A stretch of DNA of 50,134 bases, from contig JAERST010000017.1 in NCBI GenBank assembly GCA_016845365.1, forward strand, positions 1-50,134, given 5' to 3'. This stretch comes from Methanobacteriota archaeon. GTDB taxonomy: Archaea; Thermoplasmatota; Poseidoniia; Poseidoniales; Thalassarchaeaceae. A program made the position numbers and the translations under genes. Under the pieces are notes generated by a model. It searched no databases and was not told the DNA's origin. It saw nothing but the letters and a program-made list of their open reading frames with translations. Below are positions 8,016 to 17,000 of this stretch, piece after piece (position 1 is the first letter of the stretch; the number at the start of each line of letters is the position of its first letter).

Positions 8016-10669
8016 CAAGCATCCCTCCTGCGACCGAATAGCGTCAGCCCGATACTCGCAAGGCCAACCAAGAACATCAGCAGAGTCAGAGGAATCGACA
8101 TCACGGTAATCGAGCCCGTCGGCTCGACATCCATCGAGGAAGGAGCTTCGGTTGCATCGATGGTGCCAGTATTATCCAATTGGAATAACCAGAGGACCTC
8201 GAAACCTTCGACCTCAGCGGTCACCGCATAATGCAAGTGAGCCGCGACTGGAGCGGTCTCGGACCACGAAGTTTCGCTAGTTTCGCCAACCGAGTCCAAG
8301 CCTGTCATGAGCGGTTCTCCGGCAACTCCGTGGCCTATCGAAGTGAAGGCGCTGGTCGAGCGGTAAACGCGGAAGGTAGTCTCATCCCCCTCCCAATCCC
8401 AAGCCAAATTGACCTGATTTCCCGAAAGGCTGACCTGCAAACCGGTTACTGTCGTGACCTCGCCAAAAACGATGGAGGAGGAAGCGAATCCTGTGTCACC
8501 CATGTCATCGACGACGGTCAGGGTGACCGAGTGCGAGCCCATTCCGAGTTGAACTTGGACCATCTGTCCGGTCAGGCTCGCGCCGTCAACATCCCACAGA
8601 TAGTGTGTGACTTCGCCGTCGAGATCGGCAGACATCGAGGCGTCGAGGGTGATGAAAGCGCCGGCGACAGGCGGCTCGGGAGAGGTTGAGAATAGAGCCG
8701 TCGGTGGAACATTTGCAATTGTTAATTCGACTTCTTCGACCGAAGAAAGTCCCCAAGGATCGCTTGCGGTCACCGTCGCGGTCCAAGTTTGGCCCGGCTC
8801 GAGACGGTCGGCTGGAACCAAGGTCTCACCGTCGAGGTCGGCGACAGTGAAGCCGTTGCGAGCCCAGGCTACATGGAATGAGACAGGCTCGCCATCCAAA
8901 TCGACAGCCGATGTTTGAATCACCAGCGCCGAGAGTGAATTCGCAGGGAGAGTTGGCGCTGCCGGCATTCCTTCCGGCTCGCCGGCATAACCAGAATCGC
9001 CATTGCCAAGACGCACCACCATTTGGCCGGGCGCGCCATTCTCGATCTGGCGCGAAGAGGTCTTCATCGAATTGCCCAGATCGTCCCCGTCTCCGGGAAC
9101 TACCTGCACAGACCAACTCTGGTCGCGTACGGTCTCGGAGGCGGGAATTTCTAGCATTCCGTCGTATTCGCGAACCCATTCTCCATTCACCCACCAGCGA
9201 ACCTGACTTCCAGATTCAGCGTCGCCATCGACATCGCTTTGTTCCCAGACGACGCTGAGATTCATCGAAGTGGTCAAGGAACCGGATGGAAGCATCTCGA
9301 TGGAAGTAACCGAAGGCGGAGTATTCTGAATTCGAACCGCCGCGCTCTCCGCCCAATCGGACCACAGCAAGCCATCGTTGACACGCGCGCGGGAGACCCA
9401 ACTCTCGCCCTTCGACGTCGATTCGGACATCACTACGGTCAAGTCGTTATACGCGGAAACCTGGGTGCCATCGCGGAACCAACGAATCTCCGTCGCCTCC
9501 ACTGAATCACCGTCTGGGTCGGTCCAACCAACGTGAACCTGCAGAGCATCATCGGTGCGGGCATTGCCCACCGGCGAGACATAGACGGTGGCGCTTGGAG
9601 GATTATTTGAGGCGCCGATGACAACTACGCCGGTGAATTTCGTCACGCCGTAATCATCACCATCATGCGGCGTGACCGAGGCCTCCCACTCGTCCCCACT
9701 ACGAATCATCAGTGAGGAGACTCGGTCCTCATCATCGAGTTCGGGAATCCGCGCTCCATCGAGGTACCAGCGAACCTCAGAATTCTGTTGCGGATCCCCG
9801 TCGGTATCGTAGTAATCGTAGTCGAGCCGGAGGGTATCGGTGTCGAGCGGATCCTCCGGCGTCAAATCCAAATTGCGGGCGATTGGCAACGTATTGCCAA
9901 TCGTGACCGGTCCGATTTCTACGGGTTCGCCTTGCTCGGACCCGTCCTTGACAGTCACCGTACAAGTCCAAACCTGACCCTTGCTAAGCCAATTTGTCGA
10001 GACTGAGGTTTGGTCGTTGAGCGAGCCGACGTTGAGGCCATCGAGGGTCCAGCGGATTTGTGTTCCTTGCTCGGAGTCGCCGTCCTCATCGTAGTAATCG
10101 TAGTCAACCGCGAGCCCAGTTGCGCGGGTCGGAGCGGTCGGAACAAAGACGACATTTTGTGCCTCAGGCGGATTATTTCCGGTATCGACGTACTCTGTGC
10201 GCGACCAAGAATCGGTTCCCCAACCGTCCCCGGATGTCGCGCCATTGCCGTTGACAAAGTTGACTGCGAGGGTGAAAGTTGCCGTGCCTGCCCCGGTTGA
10301 AGGAGCGGTCCAATCTACCGTCCATGAGCGGGTATTTTTGTTTGAATGAGTGACCTCGCCGCTCTGCAATTTGGCGTTACTGCCCGGGTTTGAGAAGGTG
10401 CCAATATTTGCGTCGAGGTTGAATCCTCCCTTCGTTCCGGATGGCGTACCGCTGCCACCGATGCTTAGCGAATATGTGGTACCGGCCTCCCAACCAACAC
10501 TCGGCAGGCCGGTCAATGTGGGTGCGACCTGACCGCTTCCCCCACCGTGACAACCGCAGCCATTTGTCGAGGCGCCGGTTTTGCCACCCGAGTTGGCGAT
10601 GGCGACTTGACTGGTCGATAGTAGCATCATCATGACGAAGAGGGCGGCTGCACGTCGAGAGGGTGACAC
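8015..10669 (-). CDS. large exported choice-of-anchor V-like protein with CxCH motif, PKD-like repeats and C-terminal TM anchor
   Basis: About 884 residues. From the GTG at 10669 it reads as a clean signal peptide ('SPSRRAAALFVMMMLLSTSQ'); a TTG at 10732 would add 21 residues. Right after the signal is N-G-C-G-C-H, a CxCH motif, followed by the Gly/Thr-rich domain ('WEAGTTYSLSIGG', 'SWTVDWTAPSTGAGTATFTL') typical of choice-of-anchor V proteins. Then come about five units of some 95 residues, each with a 'DxDGDxxxxxxIRWxxDG' core, one PKD-like domain ('DASMSADLDGEVTHYLWDVD'), an Fn3-like section ('VNLAWDWEGDETTFRVYRST') and a terminal helix 'IPLTLLMFLVGLASIGLTLF' before RRRDA. It is an anchored cell-surface rod. 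It is first in an operon with the next two genes and divergent from the beta-oxidation gene. Confidence 0.75.
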   Translation of the reverse strand: MSPSRRAAALFVMMMLLSTSQVAIANSGGKTGASTNGCGCHGGGSGQVAPTLTGLPSVGWEAGTTYSLSIGGSGTPSGTKGGFNLDANIGTFSNPGSNAKLQSGEVTHSNKNTRSWTVDWTAPSTGAGTATFTLAVNFVNGNGATSGDGWGTDSWSRTEYVDTGNNPPEAQNVVFVPTAPTRATGLAVDYDYYDEDGDSEQGTQIRWTLDGLNVGSLNDQTSVSTNWLSKGQVWTCTVTVKDGSEQGEPVEIGPVTIGNTLPIARNLDLTPEDPLDTDTLRLDYDYYDTDGDPQQNSEVRWYLDGARIPELDDEDRVSSLMIRSGDEWEASVTPHDGDDYGVTKFTGVVVIGASNNPPSATVYVSPVGNARTDDALQVHVGWTDPDGDSVEATEIRWFRDGTQVSAYNDLTVVMSESTSKGESWVSRARVNDGLLWSDWAESAAVRIQNTPPSVTSIEMLPSGSLTTSMNLSVVWEQSDVDGDAESGSQVRWWVNGEWVREYDGMLEIPASETVRDQSWSVQVVPGDGDDLGNSMKTSSRQIENGAPGQMVVRLGNGDSGYAGEPEGMPAAPTLPANSLSALVIQTSAVDLDGEPVSFHVAWARNGFTVADLDGETLVPADRLEPGQTWTATVTASDPWGLSSVEEVELTIANVPPTALFSTSPEPPVAGAFITLDASMSADLDGEVTHYLWDVDGASLTGQMVQVQLGMGSHSVTLTVVDDMGDTGFASSSIVFGEVTTVTGLQVSLSGNQVNLAWDWEGDETTFRVYRSTSAFTSIGHGVAGEPLMTGLDSVGETSETSWSETAPVAAHLHYAVTAEVEGFEVLWLFQLDNTGTIDATEAPSSMDVEPTGSITVMSIPLTLLMFLVGLASIGLTLFGRRRDA

Positions 10670-10808
10670 GTGCCGGCTACCGATACTCGTGCTGATAGTC
10701 CATTCGGAAGCGGGGATGATTGATTGGCTCAAGATTCTTTGATTGACTTGGCCCGGTCCAAAGGACCGGTATCGGTGGCTTCATGGGTGGAACGCGGGTC
10801 GGCGGCCC

Positions 10809-12875
10809 ATGCGTCCAGTCGAAAGTGTGGCCATCATCGGAGCCGGAAATATGGGCTCGGGGATTGCTCAGAAATCTGCTCAAGAGAGATTTCAGGTGCA
10901 GATGGTTGACCGCGAGGAACAGTGGGTTGCACGCGGTCAGTCGATTATCGCTGGATTCTTGGATGAGGCAGTTGAGAGGCGGATTTTCCGCGAGGCTGAG
11001 GTTGCTGAGATTAAGGGAAGGGTCACAGGGGTTGTCGGGACTGAGAATGTCGCTGCCGACACCGATTTGGTAATCGAGGCAGTTTTCGAGGATTTTGATA
11101 TCAAAACCGCTGTATTCGCGACCCTCGATGAGGTATGCGACGAACACACGATTCTGGCTTCGAATACCTCTTCGTTGAGCGTGAACGCTTTGGCCGAAGC
11201 GACCGGTCGGCCGGACCGCTTCGTTGGCTTGCATTTCTTCTATCATCCTGCTAAGAATCGACTCATCGAGATTATTCCGGCTGAGACGACATCGAAGGAA
11301 TCGCTTGCCGCTGTCGAGCAGTACTGCAAGACCATGGGGAAGGTCGTCATCGTCTGCAAGGACCGTCCTGGATTCGTGGTCAACCGATTCTTTGTTCCTT
11401 GGTTGAACGAGGCTTGTTTGCTGCTGCAGGAAGGTGTTGCCAGCGCAGCAGCCATCGATGCGGTGGCCATGAAGGCCTTCCGCATCGGCATGGGCCCGTT
11501 CGCTTTGATGAATCTCACAGGGCCTCCGATCGCCCTCCACTCGACCGATTATCTGGCCGAGCAATTGGATTGTGTGCGCTTTACGGGCGCGGAGAATTTG
11601 CGCTCGATGGTCGCGGCTGGCGAGATGTGGGAAATCGGCGAGGATACAGAGTGTAGCGAGGAGGCTGCTGCTGTGATTTCCGAGCGGCTTCTGGGTCAGA
11701 CTTTCGCGGTCTCGGCGCAAATTGTAGCGGAGGAAATCTGCTCGCTGGAAGATGTCGACCGCGGAGCAAAGGTCGGCCTGCGCTGGGCGCGCGGGCCGTT
11801 TGAATTAGCAAATCGATTAGGTATTGGCGAGGCTGTGCGAATGGCTTCGTCTTACGCGGAGTTGGCGGACTTCGAGTTGCCAGAATGGTTCGCTGGACTG
11901 ACTGAGCCGATGGAGTTCAGCTATGTCGACACGGTCATTGAAGGCGAGGTAGCTACTGTGCGAATCAACCGACCGGAGGCGATGAACGCCCTCAACGAGA
12001 CCGTGGTTGGACAACTCGGTGCCGCTCTAGATTCGCTCAATGCGCGCGACGATATCTCGACGATTGTGCTCGACGGCGCGGGCAAGGCATTTGTCGCCGG
12101 AGCCGATGTGAAATTCTTCGTTGACAAGATCCGCGCCGATGCGATCTCAGACATTTACGATTTCACAGCCTACGGTCACGAGGTTCTCGGCAAACTTGAG
12201 AACTCGGACAAGACGACCATAGCGCTGACGACCGGATTGGCGCTGGGCGGCGGGCTGGAACTCGCCCTTGCATGCGATTACCGAGTCGGCACCCGCCGCT
12301 CACAATTCCGCTTCCCCGAGACCAGTATCGGAATCTATCCAGGGCTCGGGGGAACCCAGCGCACACCACGAATCTGTGGTGTCGAGGCGGCGCGATTCGC
12401 TGTTCTCGCAGGAAATTTCCTCGATGCAGGCAGCGCCGCCGCACTCGGCTTGCTGACCCATCTGGTCGGACCGGCTGATGTCGATGCGACTGTGGCCGAC
12501 CTTGCAAACACAGGCAAGCCGTCCAACAAATATCCAGCCGCACCGGCCGACCCATCGCATCCAGCAGCCGCCTTCGCTCTCGCCTTCTACAGCGATGCGA
12601 ACATGGCTGCCCTAGCTGCCGGCGAATGCCCTGATGGATTCGACGCAGAAGACAAGATGGTCGGCCGCCAACTCAAATCACTCAGCAGAACTGCACCAAT
12701 CGCCCTCGCGATGGCAAGTGATCTGCTAGACGAGGCCGTCGCAACCGGCGACGACCTCGACGCTGGACTCGCAGCAGAACTCGCAAAACTACACGATATC
12801 TTCGGAACTGCCGACGCCCTCGAAGGACTCAGCGCACTCATCGAAGGGCGTCGCCCAACCTACCAAAACCAGTGA
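10809..12875 (+). CDS. bifunctional 3-hydroxyacyl-CoA dehydrogenase / enoyl-CoA hydratase
   Basis: A 688-residue fusion. The first half is a 3-hydroxyacyl-CoA dehydrogenase: Rossmann motif GAGNMGSG at about residues 9-16, 'LVIEAVFEDFDIKTAVFATL', 'ILASNTSSLSVNALAEATGR', 'GLHFFYHPAKNRLIEIIPAE' (catalytic His region), then two C-terminal HCDH domains ('DRPGFVVNRFFVPWLNEA'). From about residue 375 it is a crotonase: 'ATVRINRPEAMNALNE', 'GAGKAFVAGADVKFF', 'GLALGGGLELALACDYRVGT', 'ETSIGIYPGLGGTQRTPRI'. It hydrates enoyl-CoA and oxidises the product with NAD in fatty-acid beta-oxidation. The dehydrogenase-first order is the archaeal one seen in Sulfolobales and Archaeoglobus. The frame is open from 10743, but the ATG at 10809 starts right at the Rossmann fold. 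Confidence 0.92.
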   Translation: MRPVESVAIIGAGNMGSGIAQKSAQERFQVQMVDREEQWVARGQSIIAGFLDEAVERRIFREAEVAEIKGRVTGVVGTENVAADTDLVIEAVFEDFDIKTAVFATLDEVCDEHTILASNTSSLSVNALAEATGRPDRFVGLHFFYHPAKNRLIEIIPAETTSKESLAAVEQYCKTMGKVVIVCKDRPGFVVNRFFVPWLNEACLLLQEGVASAAAIDAVAMKAFRIGMGPFALMNLTGPPIALHSTDYLAEQLDCVRFTGAENLRSMVAAGEMWEIGEDTECSEEAAAVISERLLGQTFAVSAQIVAEEICSLEDVDRGAKVGLRWARGPFELANRLGIGEAVRMASSYAELADFELPEWFAGLTEPMEFSYVDTVIEGEVATVRINRPEAMNALNETVVGQLGAALDSLNARDDISTIVLDGAGKAFVAGADVKFFVDKIRADAISDIYDFTAYGHEVLGKLENSDKTTIALTTGLALGGGLELALACDYRVGTRRSQFRFPETSIGIYPGLGGTQRTPRICGVEAARFAVLAGNFLDAGSAAALGLLTHLVGPADVDATVADLANTGKPSNKYPAAPADPSHPAAAFALAFYSDANMAALAAGECPDGFDAEDKMVGRQLKSLSRTAPIALAMASDLLDEAVATGDDLDAGLAAELAKLHDIFGTADALEGLSALIEGRRPTYQNQ

Positions 12876-12955
12876 ACCCACCCTAGAGAACCCGCGATCC
12901 AAACACTTTGGAATCAGGGAAAACGCTGAAATCTCAGCAATCGTAAGGCCGGCTC

Positions 12956-13267
12956 ATGAGTTTTGGATGTCCAAATTGCGGATGGACCGGGGACGACCCA
13001 GAGAGCTCCCGTGAACCACAAACCACCTACACAGGCTACGGAGGTGGAATGACAGGAAGTCACCGCGGAGGTGGGGGGGATCCTGGATTCGCTGTCAAGG
13101 AGACTGTCCAAGTAACTAGGTTCTATTGCCCCGAGTGCCATCGCCCCTTGCCCAAATCACAACAATCTTCAGCGCCCTTGAGCGGCGGTGAAGCCGACAA
13201 AAGGAACATGTTTCTGATAATGATGAGCTGCGTCGTGGCAGTCGTAATCTTGATTCTCGTAAGGTGA
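12956..13267 (+). CDS. membrane-anchored zinc-ribbon protein
   Basis: A 103-residue protein. It begins MSFGCPNCGW and has a second pair CPEC near residue 57, a two-knuckle zinc ribbon interrupted by a Gly/Ser-rich insert. The C-terminus is a single hydrophobic helix ('NMFLIMMSCVVAVVILILV') ending in Arg, so the ribbon faces the cytoplasm and the helix tethers it. No partner is evident. Such small tail-anchored ribbons are common and mostly uncharacterised in archaea. The 388 bases that follow hold no convincing intact gene, only the remnant at 13445-13561 and a promoter. Confidence 0.75.
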   Translation: MSFGCPNCGWTGDDPESSREPQTTYTGYGGGMTGSHRGGGGDPGFAVKETVQVTRFYCPECHRPLPKSQQSSAPLSGGEADKRNMFLIMMSCVVAVVILILVR

Positions 13268-13444
13268 GGCCGAACTGAAACCCGAAGGCAAACCGGCTAA
13301 CTGACAACACAGTTCACTGGTATCGAGGCGAAGCAGATTTCTTCCCTTTCGAGGAAGGTTTTGACACACGCGGATAGCGAGCAGTGGCCGGTGCGCGAAC
13401 GGCAACCATGCCGCGGACGATCATCGAGCGGAACTTCTTCCAGC

Positions 13445-13561
13445 TCACGCAATCGCCTCTTCCGCCCAGTTCTGCATCATTTCGTCGACCCAGTTCTCCA
13501 ACCATGCGTCCATCTCAATCTCTCCGGTGTGTTTCTGCTACTCGGTGCAGTTTTCACACCA
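13445..13561 (-). pseudogene. possible remnant of a small Cys-containing protein, interrupted by an in-frame TAG
   Basis: The minus strand reads W-C-E-N-C-T-E, then TAG at 13540-13538, then QKHTGEIEMDAWLENWVDEM and MQNWAEEAIA before TGA at 13447-13445. The downstream part alone is a 22-codon ORF from the ATG at 13513. The C-x2-C next to HTGE and the amphipathic tail look like real protein, and CAG to TAG would need one base change. No start codon is found upstream. It could be a dead zinc-finger gene or chance. Confidence 0.25.
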
Positions 13562-13616
13562 CGCCAGCGACCGCCCCTATATCAATCTGAAAGTGGAGCG
13601 GAATACACTGAGGTGC

Positions 13617-13625
13617 ATTTTATAC
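13617..13625 (+). promoter_or_regulatory. TATA-like box upstream of the HxlR regulator
   Basis: The strand reads CATTTTATACAC around here, about 35 bases before the chosen ATG at 13656. At the usual archaeal distance, transcription would start roughly 5-10 bases before the ATG, so the transcript is nearly leaderless. This also supports the internal start over the longer frame. Confidence 0.5.
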
Positions 13626-13655
13626 ACCAGATACGTTCTGCGTAACCTGTTGCAC

Positions 13656-14108
13656 ATGGGCCGGCCACCGATGACACTGACTCCTGATGATTTCGAGTCG
13701 ATTCAGAAAGCGATCGTCGACGTCCAGGCCAATGGACGCGACATTCGTATGACATTCGCTTCATACTACGATGACGAAGTCGATATCGGCTGGGAGGTGG
13801 ACGCGGCGGTCGATTCCTTCCAGATGTTCTCATCGCGCTGGACTATCGAAATTCTCGCAGCGCTCTACATCGCCGGAGACCGCCGATTCAACGAGCTTCG
13901 AACCCTCTTGCGGGGCATCTCTTCAAGGACCTTGTCGGACAAGTTGACGACCTGCCAGGAGCACGGTTTGGTTGAGCGAGTTGTCGAGGAAGGACCCCCC
14001 ATTCGCGTGACCTACCGACTCACCTCACACGGCCGAACCTGCGGACGCCTACTCGGACCTCTCGTCGCGTACATGAAGATCCACAAAGACCTCATCGAGT
14101 CAGAATGA
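13656..14108 (+). CDS. HxlR family winged-helix transcriptional regulator
   Basis: A 150-residue protein with an HxlR-type winged helix in its C-terminal two thirds: 'FQMFSSRWTIEILAALYIAG', 'RFNELRTLLRGISSRTLSDK', 'LTTCQEHGLVERVVEEGPPI' and 'RVTYRLTSHGR'. The family's usual leading Cys is not visible, so redox sensing is not supported. About 55 residues precede the DNA-binding domain, more than in most members. The frame is open back to 13527, but the TATA-like box at 13617-13625 argues for the ATG at 13656 (13671 is also possible). Its targets are unknown; the flanking genes are other regulators. Confidence 0.85.
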   Translation: MGRPPMTLTPDDFESIQKAIVDVQANGRDIRMTFASYYDDEVDIGWEVDAAVDSFQMFSSRWTIEILAALYIAGDRRFNELRTLLRGISSRTLSDKLTTCQEHGLVERVVEEGPPIRVTYRLTSHGRTCGRLLGPLVAYMKIHKDLIESE

Positions 14109-14133
14109 GCGAGCGGATTTTGCTTCGATTTCT

Positions 14134-14155
14134 TCGCTCGAGCGAGCGCGTTTTT
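14134..14155 (+). terminator. hairpin plus T-tract after the HxlR gene
   Basis: TCGCTCGAGCGA (14134-14145) is a perfect palindrome and is followed by GCGCG and five T (14151-14155). It starts 26 bases after the HxlR stop, a plausible intrinsic terminator. Confidence 0.5.
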
Positions 14156-14285
14156 GCTTTGATTGGAGCGCTCGGCGCGCGCGCGTCCCGACCATTCGGC
14201 ACCCTCCTTCGCGCGCGTTAAATCCGATGCGAGAACGATTCATAGAGCCGCATCCTTGAAAGGGTGGACGAGACGAAAACAGCGC

Positions 14286-14939
14286 ATGGCATTGCTCGAG
14301 CAGTGGCGCAGTAAGCGTTCTTTGTTCGTCGACGGGCTCGTCGCACTCGCTGGTGGTGCTTTCGGCCTTGGGGCATTGCTTCCGGGAATGCTTCCGCCCG
14401 CCGCACAAGGCACTTTATCGGCTCCTCGAGAGAATTGGGAGCATCCTGTTCGGGCGAGGATTATGTCGACGCTCGACCGCTCGCCCGGGATTCATTTCCG
14501 CGAATTGCAGAGGCGTCTTGATGCTGCGAATGGAACTTTGCGACATCACCTCGATGTGCTCATCTCTGAGAAATCCGTGACGAAGATGTCGGTGAATGGA
14601 CGCACTTGCTACTATGCTGGTGCGCCGGCCCAAGTGGAGATTCTCCTCGGGACCGGCGTGACTGATGATGCGCGCGCTGCCTCGATGCTGCCCGTCGGTT
14701 TGTCCGAGTTGCAGCGCGCAGTCGTCGCTCGCCTGACTCGCACCGACCCACCTCGCTCACAGGCCGCGCTGGCGCGCGACCTCGGTCGCTCGCGTTCAGC
14801 CGTCCACTCTGCCGTGGGCGTTCTGCGAACTCGTGGAATCGTGACCGATGGTGAGTTGCGCTTGGCTGAGCATCTGCGCGGCTTGCGCACATCGCGCTTG
14901 GAGTATAGCTGGCTTGACTTGCGCGCTGAGATGGCGTGA
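14286..14939 (+). CDS. membrane-tethered tandem winged-helix regulator
   Basis: A 217-residue protein. A hydrophobic segment near the N-terminus ('LFVDGLVALAGGAFGLGALL') is followed by two winged-helix domains. The first is 'HPVRARIMSTLDRSPGIHFR' with 'LDAANGTLRHHLDVLISEKS'; the second is 'LSELQRAVVARLTRTD' with 'AALARDLGRSRSAVHSAVGV'. The fold order, membrane segment then ArsR/MarR-like wHTH pair, recurs in Thermoplasmatota and other archaea; such proteins may sense an envelope signal. The chosen ATG at 14286 begins right before the membrane segment; the open frame to 14163 reads through GC-rich low-complexity DNA. The gene stands alone between regulators. Confidence 0.7.
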   Translation: MALLEQWRSKRSLFVDGLVALAGGAFGLGALLPGMLPPAAQGTLSAPRENWEHPVRARIMSTLDRSPGIHFRELQRRLDAANGTLRHHLDVLISEKSVTKMSVNGRTCYYAGAPAQVEILLGTGVTDDARAASMLPVGLSELQRAVVARLTRTDPPRSQAALARDLGRSRSAVHSAVGVLRTRGIVTDGELRLAEHLRGLRTSRLEYSWLDLRAEMA

Positions 14940-15106
14940 GTATTCCCCGCTTTGGACCGTTTGTTCCACATTTGGCAAACGTGAGTTTCTCAGCGTCCGT
15001 CCATCTCTCTAACGCTGAAATGGCGTGAATTTCTCTACCTCTTGAGCCACGCCTGCCGCCAACTATTGCGATTGCATTTATCCGGCGAAGTCCGCGGGCG
15101 TGTAAC

Positions 15107-15748
15107 ATGAATGTCTGGGCTAAGGTGATGTTTGGATTCGGAGCGGTTTTCCTGCTAATCGGCGGATGGATGACGGTTTCTGGCGGAATGGGAGTTGGTG
15201 ACGCCACCGATTGGGATCCGGTAGAAGAGTCGGTTTGGAGCGCACAATCTGGAATCTACCTTCACGAAATCGATGACGAAGGCTTGCTGATTTTCGTAAG
15301 CGATGATGTTCGTTGTGATGAGTTCGAATTGACGATTACCATCGACGGTGTCGAGGATTCTTCCCGAGGAAAATATGCTGCAGACGAATGCACCGAAGAT
15401 GGAGCACTTCCATGGGGGCACGAGGACGATCCCGATGGTTGGCTGCACATGGGCGCAATCTACAATCTCGAACGAGGAGTCGAATATGAGATCGAAGCAA
15501 ATGCTGAGATTCTAGCGATTCCGGAATCAGTCGTTTGGGAAATTATTGGAGGCTTCTTTGGAGGCTTGGGTGAGATCTTTGGTGGCGCGAGTTGCCTCTG
15601 CTGTGGATTCATTTTCTTGCTCATCGGACTGATTGTTGCACTCACTGTGAAGGACCCCAAACCTGCGACCACCCTCAATGTTCAACCGGTTGGAGACTTG
15701 CCTGACGAAGGCACGAAACCGCTCGAGAAGACTTGGTACGAAGAGTAA
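15107..15748 (+). CDS. two-pass membrane protein with acidic extracellular domain
   Basis: A 213-residue protein of unknown function. Helix 1 is about residues 8-30 ('MFGFGAVFLLIGGWMTVSGG'). The acidic loop 31-150 has two cysteines ('VRCDEFELT', 'AADECTED') that could pair. Helix 2 is preceded by 'IIGGFFGGLGEIFGGASCLC' and runs through 'FIFLLIGLIVALTV'. The tail is short and cytoplasmic. The layout resembles COG-less stress or signalling proteins common in marine archaea. A TTTATC at 15077-15082 lies 25 bases before the ATG, so the transcript may be leaderless. Confidence 0.6.
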   Translation: MNVWAKVMFGFGAVFLLIGGWMTVSGGMGVGDATDWDPVEESVWSAQSGIYLHEIDDEGLLIFVSDDVRCDEFELTITIDGVEDSSRGKYAADECTEDGALPWGHEDDPDGWLHMGAIYNLERGVEYEIEANAEILAIPESVVWEIIGGFFGGLGEIFGGASCLCCGFIFLLIGLIVALTVKDPKPATTLNVQPVGDLPDEGTKPLEKTWYEE

Positions 15749-15905
15749 CGGCGGCCTTTGCGACGCGTCACTTGGCCCTTTGATTCCTGCTTCGGGTACT
15801 GCTTTGTGGAGAGCTTCGGGTGACGGCGCAGGCTGCCTTTTCGGGCACATCATAGCCTGCGCCGAACAGAATCCTATTACACATTGAATTTCGCCAAGTG
15901 GTTGC

Positions 15906-17000
15906 ATGTTCCGCATCCGCATGGTCGAGCAGCCGATGCCTACGGGGTCTCGCGACCCTGACGTTCTGCTCGCTTGGCTGCTCGATTCGATGGGGCTGGT
16001 GCGTTCTCGCAGCGAGGGAGCCACCATCGATGAGGAGCAGGGTGCGATTCATCGAATCGTCCGACACACCCTGCTTGAAGAGCCGCTGCGCGGCTGGGAT
16101 AATGCAGCGATTTCCGAATTCTCCGGCCTCTCTCAGACCGGGGTTCACAACCAAATGCACAAGCTTCGCGATGTTGGTTTGGTCAGTTCGCAATTGGCTG
16201 GCCGCTGGCATGTCAATGTCCTGCGCGGCGGCTCGATGGCTGGGGCTGTGGAATTGGTTGCAGTTCAGACCCGCGCCATCGCCAAGATGAGACTCGCTGA
16301 GCTGAGTCGTGTCATCAGTGAGTCATCAGAACGGATGAGGGAATCCGGAGAGGAAGATTCCTTGGAATTCAGAATCGATATCGGTGAGCCGGGACCGCTT
16401 ACTGAGGGAAGCGGCCGGCTCGACGCCCTGCTTTCCGACCTCGGCATCACTGGAGACCGAGTCAAGCAGGGCGATACACTGACTCGAAGAGTCTTCGAGG
16501 AATTAGCGGCCAGCGATCGCCCGCTTACGCTGCAAACGCTGGCCGATAGAACCGACGAGACCCGCTCACGCGCCCAGCGCGTAGTCGAGCGATTACGAGA
16601 TGCGGGTATCGTCGATAGAGTGGCGATGCGCGACCGCATCGCCATGGATGTTTACGCGGGCCTGATGCGTCAATACGCCGCCCGCGGAGAAGATTGGCTG
16701 ATGGGACGAGGCGGCCTCGGCCGCCTCGATGAAGATGTAGCAAAAGCGCTGCTCAACGGAGCCCGCAAGGATAAGTTGAGCATCGAAAAAGTCGAGGAGA
16801 TTCTCGCAACGGTTTCCATCGACTCCCAGCGTCTCCTCCTCAATACGCTCGGCGGACGAATGCCCTACGGTTACAGAATCGCTGGCGCTGACGGCGCAGA
16901 TGTGGCTGAGAGAGTTCTGAACAATATCGACAGAACTCTGCGCCGCTGGCGAACCGTAGCCCAGCGCCTAGACGAAGCCATGTATCAATCCGCAGAGTGA
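15906..17000 (+). CDS. tandem winged-helix DNA-binding protein
   Basis: A 364-residue protein, no family recognised. An N-terminal winged helix is clear at about residues 45-105: 'AIHRIVRHTLLEEPLRGWDN', 'AAISEFSGLSQTGVHNQMHK', 'LRDVGLVSSQLAGRWHVNVL'. A second is at about 200-245: 'LTRRVFEELAASDRPLTLQT', 'LADRTDETRSRAQRVVERLR', 'DAGIVDRVAMRDRIAMDVYA'. The rest is helical with many Arg and Glu. It is probably a cytoplasmic transcription factor or DNA-binding structural protein. Start ATG at 15906; an in-frame ATG at 15921 is also possible. It ends in a 16-base convergent overlap with the DUF2237 gene. Confidence 0.65.
   Translation: MFRIRMVEQPMPTGSRDPDVLLAWLLDSMGLVRSRSEGATIDEEQGAIHRIVRHTLLEEPLRGWDNAAISEFSGLSQTGVHNQMHKLRDVGLVSSQLAGRWHVNVLRGGSMAGAVELVAVQTRAIAKMRLAELSRVISESSERMRESGEEDSLEFRIDIGEPGPLTEGSGRLDALLSDLGITGDRVKQGDTLTRRVFEELAASDRPLTLQTLADRTDETRSRAQRVVERLRDAGIVDRVAMRDRIAMDVYAGLMRQYAARGEDWLMGRGGLGRLDEDVAKALLNGARKDKLSIEKVEEILATVSIDSQRLLLNTLGGRMPYGYRIAGADGADVAERVLNNIDRTLRRWRTVAQRLDEAMYQSAE

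Noticed and set aside
10677-11720. 347-residue minus-strand ORF over the beta-oxidation gene
   Set aside because: Lies opposite the strongly conserved dehydrogenase domain and resembles nothing.
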